Assembly (NCBI GenBank): GCA_028023455.1
Contig: JAQFVV010012396.1
Location: 8,288,085-8,352,084 of the forward strand
From: Epiperipatus broadwayi
Taxonomy: Eukaryota; Onychophora; Udeonychophora; Euonychophora; Peripatidae
Direction of reading: 5' to 3'
Length of the DNA: 64,000 nucleotides
Shown here: positions 36,699 to 49,428 of the stretch, one piece after another
Numbering within the stretch: the first letter of the stretch is position 1
Layout of the letters: every line of letters begins with the position of its first letter
Program-made: the position numbers and the translations under genes
Notes under the pieces: model-generated
What the model was told of the DNA's origin: nothing
The model's database searches: none
Seen by the model: the letters and a program-made list of their open reading frames with translations, nothing else

Positions 36699-37501
36699 AT
36701 TAAAAGAATCAGAATCAAAATAATAGCAGAATACATAATAGCAAAGTAATTCAAATGAAAATTTAATAGCCTTTATAGCTAGAAAAAAATTATTTTATAT
36801 AAAAACCAATTTTTTTTGCTATTAATAAAAATACAGTATGCATATAAAAAATATCTTTAACTATGATTTTATTTTCTATGAAGTCCTTCTTTCCAGTTAC
36901 AATTTACAGTTTTTTTATTTGAGTTTCTTCTTGAAGACTTCTACACCTATATATGGTTAATTTGTCCTTTTCCTGGTTTGGAGCATTTCCACATTAAAAA
37001 ATAGCAAATTATATTCATTTTTTTCCACTAATATTTTTAGGTGACACTAACACATACAGATACGCTCTTGGTTAAAGACAAAATTGAATATTACTTTAGG
37101 GGATAACTTCTCTACATTTTATTGCAGTGAAGGCAGGTTACATGGAGAAAGATGATGTCTAACTTTTAGCTGAATTTAGCACATGGTTTTTATTGTAGAA
37201 ACCATTTCTATGACTAAAATCATAGTATTCTAAAAGCTTGGTTAAAACTTCTGCTACTCTATGTAATATCTTGTTTAAAACTTCTGCTCTTTGCTTTTTT
37301 TGTGGCTTGAGTAAGACTTGGCTGTGCTCTTTTCAACAGCTAAGTTAGGAATATTCACTTATTATTAGACACTGGGGTCTTCTGACTTAAGTTTACACTG
37401 CTATTATTTTTTTCTAAAACAATTTTATCTACAATCCAATCATAATCTGTCTCCAACATGACAATTTTTATAATAACCAATTTGAAATATTAATTCTTAT
37501 T

Positions 37502-37933
37502 AAAGTTAGAAATATTAATTCTTATTAAGTGCAATGTCAGCACGTAATACTTATATAAAGCTAAAGCTTTAGTATATGCGCCTTGAGTGCTTAATTTTAG
37601 CAAGAGAGACCTCTACAAATCATAACATGAGATTTGACTTTATAAAGATAAGAGGGACCCTCTTATCTCTAACCTATTTTTCTTAATTATATAGGCAAAT
37701 CTAAAGCATTTTGATTTGGGAGCATGAAGCTAATAAATTCTTCACTGATTAAGTCCACTATTTCTATTAACATTTGCGAAATCTTTCGATTTACGAGTCA
37801 ATATTCAGATATAAAATTTAGAAATATTTTGAATCAATTTAAAGTTAGAAATATTAATTCTTATTAAGCACAATGTCAGCACATAATACTTATATAAAGC
37901 TAAAGCTTTACTACATGTGCCTTGAGTGCTTAA
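37502..37933 (+). repeat. 93-bp direct duplication, copies 339 bp apart
   Basis: Copies at 37502-37594 and 37841-37933 both begin AAAGTTAGAAATATTAATTC and run through AATGTCAGCAC, AATACTTATATAAAGCTAAA and GCCTTGAGTGCTTAAT with about six substitutions. The first copy is preceded by an extra GAAATATTAATTCTTATTAA, a small tandem stutter. Confidence 0.9.
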
Positions 37934-38679
37934 TAACTAATTTGATAAATTTTTACAAACACAATTGTTCAGATGTTTGCCTCCTTAAACTTTGACATTG
38001 AAAAACAAGTCAAGAACTTAAAATAACATCATAAAATTCTTGGCATTTGTTTTTAATTAAAAAAATTCTTGCAAAAAGAAAAGCAAGATAATTAGTTAAT
38101 TATACTGATTTGATTTTTTGCAATAAAGAAAGATAAACAGAAATAAAAACAACTCTAATTAAAAATAAAATTTACCAAAAGTATTAAAATCTTATTATTT
38201 TTTTAAAAATACTATTAAAATAAAATTTTATCTCTCTTTTAAAGTTAAAATTAATATCTATTAAATAATTTACTAAAACAAAAAAAAAGAAAATTATTTT
38301 CTCTTAGTACATTTTTATACTTTAAATTAAAACTACTCATTATAATTACTGAAGAGACCAACAAACAACTTGTTTACATTATTATATATATTTTACTCCT
38401 CTCTACAATCATTTATACCTCATTAAAATATTCACATATTAAAATCACATTATTATTTAACAAATTTAATGTTTGAAAATTCTCATATTATTACTTTGGG
38501 ACTTAAAATATTTAGTTAATTGAAGACACATTATTATTATATAAAAATAGGCATGTAAAAATAAAATATTATTTTCCCAATTAATTATAAAATCTTAAAC
38601 TAAACCTGAGCAATATGTTGTTATCTAAATTATTTTTAACACAGCTTTGTAGCCAACTGGTTACAATATATAGCAATAA
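37934..38679. other. A+T-rich stretch, nothing recognised
   Basis: Mostly A/T homopolymer-like sequence up to the 3' end of the Penelope-like element. Confidence 0.35.
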
Positions 38680-40790
38680 AAATAATAAATATAATGGTAA
38701 TTAATTAACTATTAGATACAGTCTTTTAATCTACAGAAGTACTTTGAATTAATTTCTTAACAGCCTCAACTGTCATTAAATTAAAAAAAAATACAAAAGC
38801 ATCAATTGTAATCCCATGAATACCAAATTTTAATGTTAGCAGCTTATCTATTAATTATATACATTTTATTTATATTTATTAAAATTGCCTTCTTAATTTT
38901 TTAATTATGGTTTTTCTCTTTATGAAGAATCTTAATACTTTCAATATCAAACTTAAATTTATATTTATATGTCCTTTTATGATCCAAGAAAACTGAAGCA
39001 GTCATTAAATTATTATTTTTACTTTTCACACATTTATATAACAATTCATGTTACTTTAATCAATACTGCACCTCAATTCACCTATATATGATAACATAAA
39101 TCCACAAAAAATTGATACATAACATTACTTTTTTGATTAACAGATATGACACTTTTAGAATTATTCATTAACTTATTAACATTATTTGTAGCACAAAATG
39201 AAACATTAAACACGTCCTTTTAAATATCCTTTAAAAATTTCTCTTGAGTATTTGCAATATTTGGAATAGATAGCCATTTCTTATCATTAATCTTCAACTT
39301 CTTTAAATTAGTATAACTCTTTTTAAATTGTCATAAAGTATTGTTAATCTACCCAATCTTACAACCAACTTTAAGCAATTGCTTGGCAAATATCTCAAAG
39401 CACTGGTGACACCATAATTTTTCATTATGAAACAAAAAAAAGAGCTAAAACCTGCCATGTTTTGCATAATTGGTACTTTTGATTTACAATTTATATATCC
39501 ACTTTTTTCAATAGTTTGATTATTAATTTATAACTTAATATAGTATTATCTTTTGTAATAAAACCATTCAAATTATTTAACTCATTTACAAGCAAATTTA
39601 TACTATTGGTGTTTCCACAAACAAAGACATCATCCACATACCTTTTGTAAATTTTAATATCTTTAAAAGTACACATATCTAAAATACTACTAAATTTGCA
39701 AACTTGTGCAATAACAGGCAGACCCACATACCAAACTTTAGGCATTTTATAATATCCACCTTCAAGAGAAGCAACAATGTTATCAAAACATTTTAAAGAA
39801 TCAACAACAAATTTTATAATGTATTTGCAAACACCTTTACTTTTTAATGCATGTTCAATTATTTTTATGGAATCTGCTCTATCACTAGAACCATATATTT
39901 CTGTTACATCTAATGAAATAATAACATCACTCTCATCAATCATTATATTTCTAATTCTGTCTAAAAAATCAAAAGATGAATCAATAATATTGTCCCCAAA
40001 TCTTAAAATCTCTTGTAACAGTTTACCAATATATTTAAAAGTCTAAAATGTAAATCAACTACTAAAATTAATCATAATGCACAAGGAATTATCTTCTTTA
40101 TGTAATTATATATTTTCAAAAATATGAGGACATATAGTGAAAGAATGATATATCTTATAGTACACATTATTACACATGGCTTTATTCTTAGCTTTTTTAA
40201 AATTATTATTAATAAATTTTATTCTCTGACCATCCATATTATACTCTTCAATCAAAAAGAGACCATTTTTATCCATTTGCACTTTACCTTTTTCACTATA
40301 CATGACATTTCAGCATTAAACACATTCACAGCCCTTTATATTTTTTCAAAGAAATCATATTAGCAGGTTTAAGCTTCTGTTTAAATTCTGAAATGGATAG
40401 TTCCCATGAATTTTTATATGGAATCACTGTAAATTTATGACAATTAATTTTCTTTATAATTTCAGCAACAATATGACTATCACCAGTAATCATTTCAAAT
40501 GAAATTGGAACAACTGCAATTAATTCCAAATTATAATCATCCCAAGAAACATCAACATATTTGACTTCATGACTTAAAACATATTTATGAATCAAATATA
40601 TCTTTTCATTTGACAAATTGCCAAAATTCATATCATTATAAGTTTGTGGGTGCTGTTTATTAAATAAAAATATAAATTTTCTTCTCAAATTTATTACGTA
40701 ATTTAAGTTCAAATAATTTAAATCCATTTTCACAAACAATTTTATATTCATCCCAAACACACCATTCATTTAAAATTATTAAATATTCAA
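38680..40790 (-). mobile_element. Penelope-like retroelement, second family, degenerate
   Basis: The minus-strand unit reads N-terminal region, reverse transcriptase, GIY-YIG remnant, then a 3' terminal repeat (38680-38910). That repeat is homologous to both arms of the palindrome at 20646-21072. The 3' end is set by homology with those arms; the 5' end (near 40790) is not defined. This family differs in sequence from the 58.8-63.1 kb family. Confidence 0.75.
38915..40769 (-). pseudogene. Penelope-like reverse transcriptase/GIY-YIG, broken
   Basis: Three open pieces, in order: 40769-40326 (147 codons, N-terminal region, unfamiliar), 40303-40106, and 39943-39491 (150 codons). The last carries VIISLDVTEIYGSSDRADSI (RT motif with the first catalytic Asp), GGYYKMPKVWYVGLPVIAQV and the catalytic KRYVDDVF. 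Between the pieces, HKEDNSLCIMINFSS (about 40090-40045) corresponds to the PKIHK-region of Penelope RTs. Downstream, in a shifted frame, SNVMYQFFVDLCYH then a broken YIGEL stretch (about 39110-39050) and SVFLDHKRTYKYKFKFD match a GIY-YIG domain. Several stops and shifts make it non-functional. The long N-terminal part is not one I recognise. Confidence 0.75.
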
Positions 40791-43696
40791 TTGCTTTCAA
40801 ATATTTCTGAATATTAAAAAGTCATTTCTTACATTTTTTTACTTTATTGTTTTTGGGGAGGTAAATGGGGGACTCATTTATTATTTTCTCTCATTCTAAT
40901 TTATCTTATTTTTTCTATTTACTTCGAGTAGAATCATGGCATTGTTTTTACAATCTTTTTAATTATTTCTAATATTTTAAATATTTAACAGTTTTTTTAA
41001 AGACTACAATGACATTTTTTTTATCACAAAATATAATTTTGTAATATACATAATTTTATTTTTTAAATATATGTGACTATTAGAATATACAATATAAAAA
41101 TATTTACATATATAAACCCATTACTATTGTAGAGGGAAAATGAGTGGCATCTAATTTTGCCTTGTAATTAATGAGATTTAATTAAAATAATATCACTAAC
41201 TTATATATTCAAATTTTAACATCAAATAAATAAGAACTAATTAAAAATAATTATAAGATTTAATTAAAATTAAATTTGTTTAAAAAAAAAACAAGAACTA
41301 ATTAAAAATAATTGAAGGATTTTAAAAAAAAAAAAAACAGATTAGTGATAAATCACTAGACAAACAAAAGACAAACGATAAGTAAGGCTTTTAGGAAGAG
41401 TTGTTCTTCAGGCAAAGACTATAAAGAGAAAGAAGAAGAGAAAAAAATATATGTGGAGAGACAAAGTACATTCTGGCTCCATTGTATAGCTTGGAAAGAT
41501 TTCTGCTTTAGCTGCAGGAGCATTATAGATTGTCTTAATAATCGAGTATTATCATATTTTTAGTACTGATTCAAACACAGCTAGAATATCAAACTTCTGT
41601 GAAGAAAATATAATAAAAGTGGCTTTTAAGCCCATCTGATATATGTAGTCTAATATATGAATACCATAGCTCAACCAACTTTGAAAAATGCCTATAAGGA
41701 TTCTAGAGATGGAAAAGATAACAAATATAACTTACTTGTCCGTGAAAGAATTGTTTCTCATTGCCTGCACTTATATATCCAGCATATTACCAATGGCAAC
41801 AAAAAAAAAATCTGACCTGAATCAAGCAACAGGGGTTTTGATTTAAATTTCTATGATGCTTAAAGTACATCCATATGAATCTATATAGTAAGTTTACTGA
41901 ACTATTTAAAGAGACGTGGTTAAATTTTTTATGTTTATATATATAGATTAGAAACTTCCACAATTTATAAATTTTATACATATATTTTAAAACATGTGTT
42001 TTTGAATATATTGTTTAAATTTATTATTACTGAATATTATTAATGTAGCATAAATTGATGTATATATTATGCAAATATGTATATATATTTAATTTTGACA
42101 TTTATATTCAATTTTAAATATTATTTTTTTATGTTTATTGATTTATTGTTTTATTTTTAAAGCAATAATGACTATAGTTAATTTCTATGCATTATATTTA
42201 TTTTATCTAAAATAAATAATGTCATTATTTAAGTTATTTAGTTGTCAGTTTTACCCTTTTCTTAATAGTCTTATCTCCAGTGCATACATAGCAACTCTCC
42301 ACAGATCCCAAGAGTTCATGTTCAGAGTTGAATTAAAGTAGGATTATTATCATGAAAACTGTGATGTTGATGCCTAAGAGCACTATATCTAGAAGTGATC
42401 TTTCTTAGAAGAAAGTAGCACTTTAAATTAGGGTTAGTAAAATTCAAACCCTGTATATTCAAATAAACACTTTTGAAGGAATGTTAAATAAAATCATTTG
42501 AAATAGGATTTGATGGATGATGCCCAGGAAATTTAAGTAGAATGTTATATATGCATTCATATAAGAAACAGAATGTTTAATCATCATCATCATCAACATT
42601 GATTTTAAAAATTTTTAATTAATTGAAATTCAGATTTTACTGATTTTAAAGTAATTCAGGTATATGCAAGAAGTGATACCTGTGCACTAGTATATATGCA
42701 TATATGAATTATCTATATAGTTGTTTATGAACATTGTTACTAGGGTAAGTTTGCAGTGCAATATATATTTAATTTTTATATCTACATTAATATTTCATTT
42801 TATAACTTTAATTAATGTATTGTTGTAATATGATTTTTTTCATAAAGCTTGTAGGAAGCATGTAATAATAATATTATAATATTATTTGAGAACCATCTAT
42901 CTATAGAACAGACTAGATTTAAGTTAGGAAGAAGATTCTGTGAACAATTTTATTAAACACTTTAATTTAGAAACTTTATTTGTTTGTTTGTTTAGAATAA
43001 ATTTTATATCAAATTTTAACAATTCTATCAAATGGATTTTTTAAAAAATTTATACATGTGTTAAGAAATCTATGATAATGCAAAATAATGATTAAATATT
43101 TCATGGCTGTCAAGTGGTTAATATAATCTAAGGATGTTGATAGATCAAATTTTCAACATGGTATTGATTCAGTAAATGTTCAGTGATGTGACAAGAGAAT
43201 GGTATATTTTTAATGCTTTTATTTAAAAAAAGGTTACATTAAAAATGACAATAATCAATTAAAATAGAAATAAAAATAAATATACTTCAATTCATTGAAA
43301 AAAAAATTGTTGTTTTTTTTTTTGAAATGGATGAAATTTTATTTTCTCTTGATTGTGGAAATTTCTTTTTTAAAAACATTTTTTTTCATAAACAAACTAA
43401 TATTGGAATTGATATTTAATATGCAATGAATTTCTTTTAAAACATTACAGAGGTTGCAACATAGTTTTCATTCTTTATTTTAAATAGATATAAATACAAA
43501 AAATATCACAATAATAAAAAATTAATAATAAATATAGATAAAAAATATTTTACAATAAACATTTTTATTTTCTATGCAGTAAAAACTCAAAAAATAATTG
43601 TTTCTTCAGCCATTATTGAGGTGTTATATTTAAATTGAATAAACATATAAGATATCCCAAAATTAATGGATTAACCTTTGGAGCACTAATTATTTT
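40791..43696. other. A+T-rich stretch, nothing recognised
   Basis: Contains a short (ATC)n run near 42583-42597, which could be the tail of an RTE-type insertion on the minus strand, but no LINE sequence is visible beside it. The remainder is A/T-rich spacer. Confidence 0.35.
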
Positions 43697-43887
43697 ATTG
43701 GCTAAGTGAGGTAAAAATCTAAACTTTTAATTGGTCAAATCACAAACTCAACTGTCAAAACATATTCATCTTTTAATATTATATTCACTTAGGAAAAGTT
43801 TTTTCAAAAATAAATTTCTATTTATAATTATAAAAATAATCGATAACGCAATCTAAAACAAATATTACTGACCAATCAAAAAGTTTT
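43697..43887. repeat. Small inverted repeat with CCAAT-like motifs
   Basis: ATTGGCTAAGTGAGG, TCTAAACTTTTAATTGGTCA at 43697-43740 is partly mirrored by CTGACCAATCAAAAAGTTTT near 43870. The left segment recurs in reverse complement at 49058-49110, so it is a dispersed element end, probably a MITE. Confidence 0.45.
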
Positions 43888-44089
43888 GATGATGTCAGTG
43901 ATTTCTTTCCCAATTTTACATTGTGTGGATAAGTAAATAATTTTTGCTAAAGTCTTAACTATTTTTTTTAAATAATTTTATTTTTAGCATATTTTATCAA
44001 AATAATTTATAAAATGTCAAAAAATATGTCAAAAAATACTTTTAAAATGGTCTAAAATATTCGTTTATCACTTTCGAAATGAAAGAAAT

Positions 44090-44370
44090 CTTAGCAGGTT
44101 CATTTTGACAAGCGGCTTTCTTTGAACTTGATGGTTACAGCCCATCAAAATGAAGAATGTCCAGCCTACTTTTTTTGTTATATTTTTGATGTCAGTTTTA
44201 TTGATTTTTTACTTGTAAAATAATTCAAGAGAGCACAGCATCTTACAGAACTTTTTTTAACCTTTAAAAAGAGCACAAAATCTTTATTGTAGCATTAAAA
44301 ATAATGGAATTCAAGCGATTTAGTGGCTTTGAGTCATCTCATAAAGACCTCTTAAGAGGTTAAATCACTT
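44090..44370 (+). repeat. Dispersed repeat, copy B (matches 1-300)
   Basis: GACAAGCGGCTTTCTTTG, ATGTCCAGCC, GATTTTTTACTTGTAAAATA and CATCTTACAGAAC follow the order seen at the window start. Divergence is substantial. Nature of the repeat unknown. Confidence 0.55.
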
Positions 44371-44664
44371 GTTACTGATTGAATTAATTATTTCTAGATA
44401 CTCCATGCTTTTATTTCAAGTGAAATATAAAATACTAATTGGGGTTGAAAAAACAATTATTTTTGGCTTTTTAGTGAATAATAAATTAAAGTGTTTGTTA
44501 TAAAATAATTAATATATATATATTATTTTTATTTTTAGTATCTGCATAGTAAATAAAAGCATTTATTATAATATATTCATTTTTAATACTCACATTACAA
44601 AATGTTTACAAAAAAAACCTCTAAGAACTGTTGCTATATCATAAGATAATAAGAGCACCAAACT

Positions 44665-44725
44665 CTCCATGCAGTAGTGCCACCAAGTGCAAGCCTTCAT
44701 AATGAAATAATGATCATGTGATATT
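44665..44725. repeat. Deletion derivative of the 53-kb foldback family
   Basis: AACTCTCCATGCAGTAGTGC, then CACCAAGTGC matches the left end of the element at 53063, and directly afterwards ATAATGATCATGTGATAT matches its right end. Only the two termini remain. Confidence 0.65.
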
Positions 44726-45884
44726 TGGATCTAATATCAACTTATAATTCCAATAAAAAAAATGCACTTTTTCTAAAAGCTTTAAAAAAATTTGAATATG
44801 GCAAAACTGTTTAACTTGTTTGACAAACTGCCCTCCAATAAAAAAAAATTGAAATAACATTAAAAGATAATTGTAGCATAGATAATCTACTTCAGGGTTT
44901 AGTTTTCTCATCTGATTTATTTTACGATATTCATCACTGATCTTCTGGAAACAGAACGCAGAAAATTCATGATTGCTGATTTTGCTTTGGCATCTTAAAA
45001 GAGATTCTTTGCTCAAGTAGAAAGTTTCTCAATAAAAACATTAAAGTTTGGAAATCAGACTAGAGTCTCATTTCTAATACTTTAAATGTATAATGTTCAA
45101 TCTTTCATCTAAATAATAGAGAAACATTTTGTAATCTGAATAATATATCCTACCACATTTAGGAGTAATCTTGGATTGAATCATAGTCTAAAAGTTTTCT
45201 CATTTATCTAATTATTAGATTAAAATTAACTTTTAGAAATAACCTCCTTTAGTTTATTTAGTTGACACTATTTGGGATTGTGATGCAAGTACATTATGAA
45301 CAGATTTCTTAGCGCTTTCATGGCAATCTATAAAATATTGTGCCTCTGTTTGGAGCAAAAGTTATTATACTAAACTTCTGGATATTCACTTAAATATTAT
45401 TGACACATTCAAGTCTATTTTTTGTAATGTTTCTTGTTTTTTTCATATATTTCATCAGATAACAAAAAATAAGCTGTCTCATAAAAATGTTTGAAAATCT
45501 GTTCTGCAGAGCAAAAGATAAGTGAACTTAAATTGATAACTAAGATTTTAATGGAAAAAATATTTACCGTCTTAGTGTTCATTATGGATATTTGTATTTG
45601 TTGTATAAATCATAATTTACTGAGAAATTGTTTGTTAGACCATTGTTTGCTTTGTTGTATCACATGTCAACGTATTTTAGAGTGTAATATAATCCAATAT
45701 TAAATTTATTTCTATTTCTTCCCAATATATATATGTTATTAGTAATTTTTTATATATTTTAAGAATTATTAGTAATTTGTATAAAATTTTAATTTTTAAA
45801 AGCTTTTTGTAATTAACAAAAAGACATAATTATAGTCATTTAGGATAGTAATATTCAAAGTATTTTGTAAGCAATTATAATATT

Positions 45885-45897
45885 AATATATCTTTTT
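45885..45897 (+). repeat. Left target-site duplication of SINE
   Basis: AATATATCTTTTT, identical to 46005-46017. Confidence 0.85.
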
Positions 45898-46004
45898 TTT
45901 TTTATATGTCATAGCATCGGCCGGGACGCGAACGCACAACCGTCTGTAACCAACAACTTGCTTGCAAGGCAGCTGCGATGACCTCTCGGCTAACAACGCT
46001 TGAC
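45898..46004 (-). mobile_element. Short tRNA-derived SINE
   Basis: Read on the minus strand it begins GTCAAGCGTTGTTAGCCGAG, giving an A-box-like TAGCCGAGAGG, a CTTGCAAG anticodon-loop region and a B-box-like GCGTTCGCGTCC (RNA polymerase III internal promoter). It then ends GATGCTATGACATAT followed by poly-A. A 13-bp target duplication (AATATATCTTTTT) flanks it. The body is only tRNA plus about ten bases, with no LINE-derived tail visible. It shares 5' CAAGCGTTG and 3' TGACATAT with the copy at 56367-56456. Confidence 0.88.
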
Positions 46005-46017
46005 AATATATCTTTTT
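46005..46017 (+). repeat. Right target-site duplication of SINE
   Basis: AATATATCTTTTT, partner of 45885-45897. Confidence 0.85.
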
Positions 46018-46644
46018 ATTGATAATTATGTTAAATATCTTTACTTTTATTATTTTACTGATTTTCTATTCTGTTATGTGATGATACTAAAAGCAGCCAT
46101 TATTATATACGTGTTTTAAACAACGTGTTTAAACGCTCTTTTTAAAGAAAATAAAATTTATATATAAAACAAAAAAAATTTTGTATATAAACTTTCTTTT
46201 TTTGAAAAAAGTTATTTCCAAATTCTTTTAGCCTAAGGAATGGCCTTCTGGTTATAAGTTTTTCTAGTATGGCACACTTAATAACACTTTGACTGACAAA
46301 AGCAATAATTTTTTTTTTTATAATTTTAAAAGAAAATTATAATGTTGCCCACTACCAGATCAATCATTTGACAGGTATAAATTTTGGATGTTGCTTTTTT
46401 TATACTATGAAATTTATATATTTGCGTATGTGTAGTACAAAAGATATTCAGAAAGAAACAAAAGTGCTCTATAATCAATTATGTTTTACCTAAAATGTGT
46501 ACATTAGTAAAATAATAACATCAATAATAATATAAATGTTAATAAAAGATTAAATATTATTTATTTTCTGAAAATGTCATGTGATATTCAAACATCAAAG
46601 TGAAACTTAACACAATCATTACATAAAATTTTATTTCGCTTTTC

Positions 46645-46710
46645 TCATAACGGGGGATCATCGACATTTAAATTACTAGTCCGACATTCTTACTAGCGAA
46701 CTATTTCATG
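46645..46710 (-). pseudogene. tRNA-like relic (Thr-AGT-like anticodon loop)
   Basis: Minus strand shows ATAGTTCGCTAGTAAGAATG (A-box/D-arm like), TCGGACTAGTAA (anticodon arm whose loop CTAGTAA would carry AGT), and a shortened T-arm region ending TCGATGATCCCCC. The 3' anticodon stem and T-arm are degraded, so it cannot be a working tRNA; a tRNA-derived SINE remnant is the likeliest reading. Confidence 0.5.
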
Positions 46711-49057
46711 GAATTAAATAAGTGAGAAGTTAGCAATTATTACATATGCAATAAAAAAATACATATATACAATTAAAATTTTAATTTTGTGCAGTTCCTT
46801 AGCAGCTCATTTTTGTAAATTGTACAATTCAAAATATTTTTTTTAAAATATATATGGTAAATGTAGATAAACATCTTATTAATAGATTTTTAAAAAAAAT
46901 AGGAATAATAGGAAAAATAGATATTCAAAACTCAAAAGATAAAATGAATTCAAATAAATATATCACAGACTACAGAAAAAATTGTACATAACTATTATTA
47001 TTTCAATTATTTTTCTTCTTGCATATCCTAATGTTCTAGTTCTGAAGGTAAACATATCTTTATTTAAGTTGGGAATCACTGATGTAAATGTAAACTTTTT
47101 AAAAACTAATATATGTTGCCTGACTCGTTTATTCTTTAAAAAAAAAAAAAACACCAACATTAAATTAGAACAATGAGTGCCTCCAAATTAGTAATTAATA
47201 AAAGTATAAATATGTAGCATTTTGAGTACCAGAAATGACATAGTTGAGCTTCAATCCAGAGTCTTTTATCTCTTGACCCAATTATTCTACCACTTCACTA
47301 AATAAACAGAGATTTATGAAGTTGATGTACCTGTTTCTTAGTGAAAGCAGTTTATTTAAATGGAAAGCATTAAGGTGTTTGCTTTCAGGTCTTAAAAGCT
47401 TAAATAGCATAAATAAAAGCTGTCTAATAGATTACTTAGACCAGTGTTCTTGTTGTTACCACATTCACATGTTTTTTGAATACACATGCTTACTATGTTG
47501 TAGACTTAAGAGCTACTTTCTTGATTAATTTTCAGATTAAAAAAACTCAGTTTGGTAATTGAATAAAACGATTATGCTCAATCTGTCATTTGAGAACTCA
47601 AATATTACATGATTTCCTAAACAATCAATCATACAATCTTTTAACTAGATTATTGGATTTTAGTTACTGAGTAAAAATATTCTTAAAACTTGATAACTGA
47701 TTTATTCTTTTTATATTGAAGATAGTGATAATTTATCTAAAATAATTGCTAAAATGAATTGTAAAATAAATAATTCCCTCAAAAGAATAAACAATATATT
47801 ATTCATAAAATCTGAATTTAAAAATAGGTAAAGATGTCCATTTAAATAAAGGAAAGTATAAAGCATAATGCTTGTTGGAACAATGTTTTAAAAATTGCAT
47901 CACATTACAATCATATTTGTTTGTTTTTTTAAATGCCAACAGATTGTCATTGATTTGTGCATAGAAATTACTTTAATCTTTACTTTGGATAGTTAAATGG
48001 AGTGGCAACAATATAAATATTTAAATAAGTTTTTAGATTTTTTCAAAAATCCTCAGCTATCTTCAAATATACAATTCTATTATAAATTTTAAATTTAGTT
48101 CATGTAGGCATATCTACTAACTACTCTATACAACTTTTTTATTAATAGAGATATTTTTGTAATTTATATTTGATTCTAATCAGTTAGTATAAAACAATAT
48201 TTAATATAACTTTTAGAAAATATACTATTAATATTAGTCATAAATATTTTGTCATCGAGTATAATAGCACATCTTGCCATACCACAAGTAATATTTTAAA
48301 AGTTATAATGTTATTAACATTAATATTCTGATTAGAAATTATTATGAGTTTAGAATTATTTGTTTTGCTTTGCTTTAACTTTTTTCCAATTTTCTCCAAT
48401 CATGAATGATGTCAGTTCAAAGATAAATATCATCATCTTTAACTCACTTTCAAACTGCTAATATTTGCATTATTTTGCTAGTTTTACATTTACTTTATCA
48501 AGAAAAACATATTGTATGATGCTGCCCCCCTTAAAATTATTTTACAACTAAAAAGATCAATAATATTTAAATTTAAAATTATAACAATGAGATAATTCCT
48601 GCCTTCTAAGTGCTGATTGGATGTTTCTCATTCTCTACAATAGGGAGTGCTTGTCAACAATTTTGACAAGTCTAAACTCTTTGATTTGATTTTCAAAATG
48701 AAAATGTATGTTATAGAATATTTTTTACAAATTTATTATTATTTTCATGAAATATATATGAAAATATAATTATTTTAGAAGAATAGTTCAGATTTTAGTA
48801 AAAATTATTTACTTTTACATGAATGTAATTGAGAAAGAAATCAATGATGTAGGGTGCATTTTGTAACAGGTTACATAAAGTACATTTTATGTTGTCCACT
48901 ATAGATTATTTATATCAATTATAAATAGAAATTTATTTTTAAAAAAACTTTCATTTACTTTAATAATCTGACAAATTATTAATTTGCTTTTTAGGAAGTA
49001 AACTAAAACAAGTATAATTTTAAAAGACAAATATATATTTTACTGCTGATTCTGTAA
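46711..49057. other. A+T-rich stretch, nothing firmly recognised
   Basis: A segment at 47215-47300 has a weak tRNA-like look on the minus strand (GAAGTGGTAGAA then GGATTGAAGCTC) but no terminus or target duplication. The rest is spacer. Confidence 0.35.
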
Positions 49058-49110
49058 TTGACCAATCAAAAGTTTAGAATTTTAATTTACTTGGCCAATA
49101 GGGATTAATA
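49058..49110 (+). repeat. Second copy of the 43.7-kb repeat end
   Basis: ATTGACCAATCAAAAGTTTA, then ATTTTAATTTACTTGGCCAATA matches the reverse complement of 43697-43743. Confidence 0.6.
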
Positions 49111-49335
49111 TAACTTCAACAATTACCATTTTTGACAACAGGATTCATTATTCATTTTCTGGTTTGCAATACGAGGAATCTAATACTTTTTAAATTAAAA
49201 ATAATATATCAAGAAGAATTATTTATTTCCATATTAACTGCAGGATAGACTAATTGTTAAATAGGATTTTAATTAGGTAACATTTATTAAATGATGTACA
49301 TGCATAAAGTGATAATGTAATAAAATTTAGACATT

Positions 49336-49337
<2 letters not shown>

Positions 49338-49427
<90 letters not shown>
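49338..49427. repeat. AAT trinucleotide microsatellite
   Basis: About 30 uninterrupted AAT units. Confidence 0.97.

Positions 49428-49428
<1 letters not shown>

Noticed and set aside
42583-42597. (ATC)n as tail of a minus-strand RTE insertion
   Set aside because: No LINE sequence found next to it; five trinucleotide units are too few to decide.
47215-47300. tRNA or SINE on the minus strand
   Set aside because: Only loose A-box and B-box similarity; no cloverleaf, termini or target duplication.
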